A stretch of 15,923 bases of DNA, taken from Zopfochytrium polystomum. Its lineage: Eukaryota; Chytridiomycota; Chytridiomycetes; Chytridiales; Chytridiaceae. Shown here piece after piece: positions 15,662 to 15,923 of the stretch. Position 1 is the first letter of the stretch, and every line of letters begins with the position of its first letter. Both the position numbers and the translations under genes were made by a program. Under the pieces are notes generated by a model. The model was given only the letters and a program-made list of their open reading frames with translations, did no database searches and was not told where the DNA came from. The DNA is taken from assembly GCA_025765615.1 (NCBI GenBank), contig JAIVFJ010000663.1, forward strand, positions 1 through 15,923. The letters run 5' to 3'.

Positions 15662-15885
15662 TTACGAATTTTGGTGTTCTCTCAAGCAGCGCACGGCGTC
15701 CACGGCCGCCGCGGCGATCGAGGCATCCACTTGCAATGGGATTGCCACCGCTGTTGCTATCGTCATCGACGTCGGCGACGTGTTTCCTGTCCTCGTCGTC
15801 ACTGTCGTCGTCGTCGTCGTTGGTGCTCCTCGCAAGACCTTCCAAAACAACAAGGCTTCAATTGAAGCGGCGTATTTAATGCAAG
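15662..15885 (-). CDS. Possible C-terminal exon of a minus-strand gene (partial)
   Basis: Reading minus from the right edge, one frame gives YAASIEALLFWKVLRGAP, then a Thr-rich stretch from the trinucleotide repeat, then PLQVDASIAAAAVDAVRCLR and EHQNS with TAG at 15662. The helical, alternating pattern looks protein-like, and the stop lies about 60 bases beyond the kinase stop, giving convergent genes. A second minus frame starts ATG 15922 with DLSNNASHRFSLALNT and may join by a frame change. No family recognised. The acidic frame 15845-15633 (Asp-rich) is probably a shadow. Confidence 0.3.
15791..15818. repeat. (CGT)n trinucleotide tract
   Basis: About eight GTC/CGT units with one interruption, within the proposed minus-strand exon, where they encode threonines (ACG). 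Confidence 0.85.
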
Positions 15886-15923
15886 GGAGAAGCGGTGCGA
15901 GGCATTATTGCTCAAATCCATCT

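Noticed and set aside
1..15923. Bacterial-type features (operons, CRISPR, insertion sequences, ribosome-binding sites)
   Set aside because: Genes are intron-split with eukaryotic splice signals, and no regularly spaced repeats or transposase genes were seen.

Overview
The window looks like nuclear DNA of a compact eukaryotic genome. Genes are split by many short introns (mostly about 45 to 120 bases) with GT..AG ends and CTGAC/CTAAC-like branch sequences, genes lie on both strands, and simple-sequence repeats are common. The gene set (m-AAA protease, PIF1 helicase, centrin, small heat-shock protein, PA28-type proteasome activator) has flagellar/centriolar and PA28 functions that yeasts lack or have reduced. 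Short introns plus centrin and PA28 would fit a zoosporic (chytrid- or blastocladia-like) fungus or another small-genome protist. This assignment is inference only.

Layout. 1-372: a CT microsatellite followed by a tRNA-like (SINE-like) sequence. 373-839: no recognised gene. About 840-1372 (+): remnant of an AFG3/YTA12 m-AAA protease that keeps N-proximal and C-terminal pieces but has lost the ATPase and peptidase core. 1409-4994 (+): a PIF1 helicase of about 15 exons, with an RNase H1-type/viroplasmin-like domain at its N terminus and a four-cysteine insertion. About 5124-6010 (+): an unrecognised multi-exon gene. 6083-7269 (+): a centrin with a long Ser-rich N-terminal extension. 7368-7403: a perfect heat-shock element and TATA box in front of an Hsp20 gene (7547-8261, +). 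About 8461-9805 (+): a PA28/REG-like proteasome activator. 9806-11250: repeats, a purine-rich tract and a degenerate second copy of the last PA28 intron and exon. About 11250-12027 (-): an RRM protein. About 12198-12592 (+): an unrecognised gene. 12593-13897: no gene, with repeats. 13914-15601 (+): an apparently intact five-exon gene for a kinase-like protein with a signal peptide and a Lys/Ala/Gly-rich tail. The right edge probably holds the end of a minus-strand gene.

Several genes (centrin, Hsp20, PA28, RRM, protease) are recognisable only if the reading frame is followed across single-base insertions or deletions, often in G or C runs. The kinase gene and most PIF1 exons join with perfect phase. 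I cannot tell from the sequence alone whether this is gene decay or uneven sequence quality. The genes do not form an obvious pathway, although four of them (m-AAA protease, Hsp20, PA28, and their heat-shock control) belong to protein quality control.
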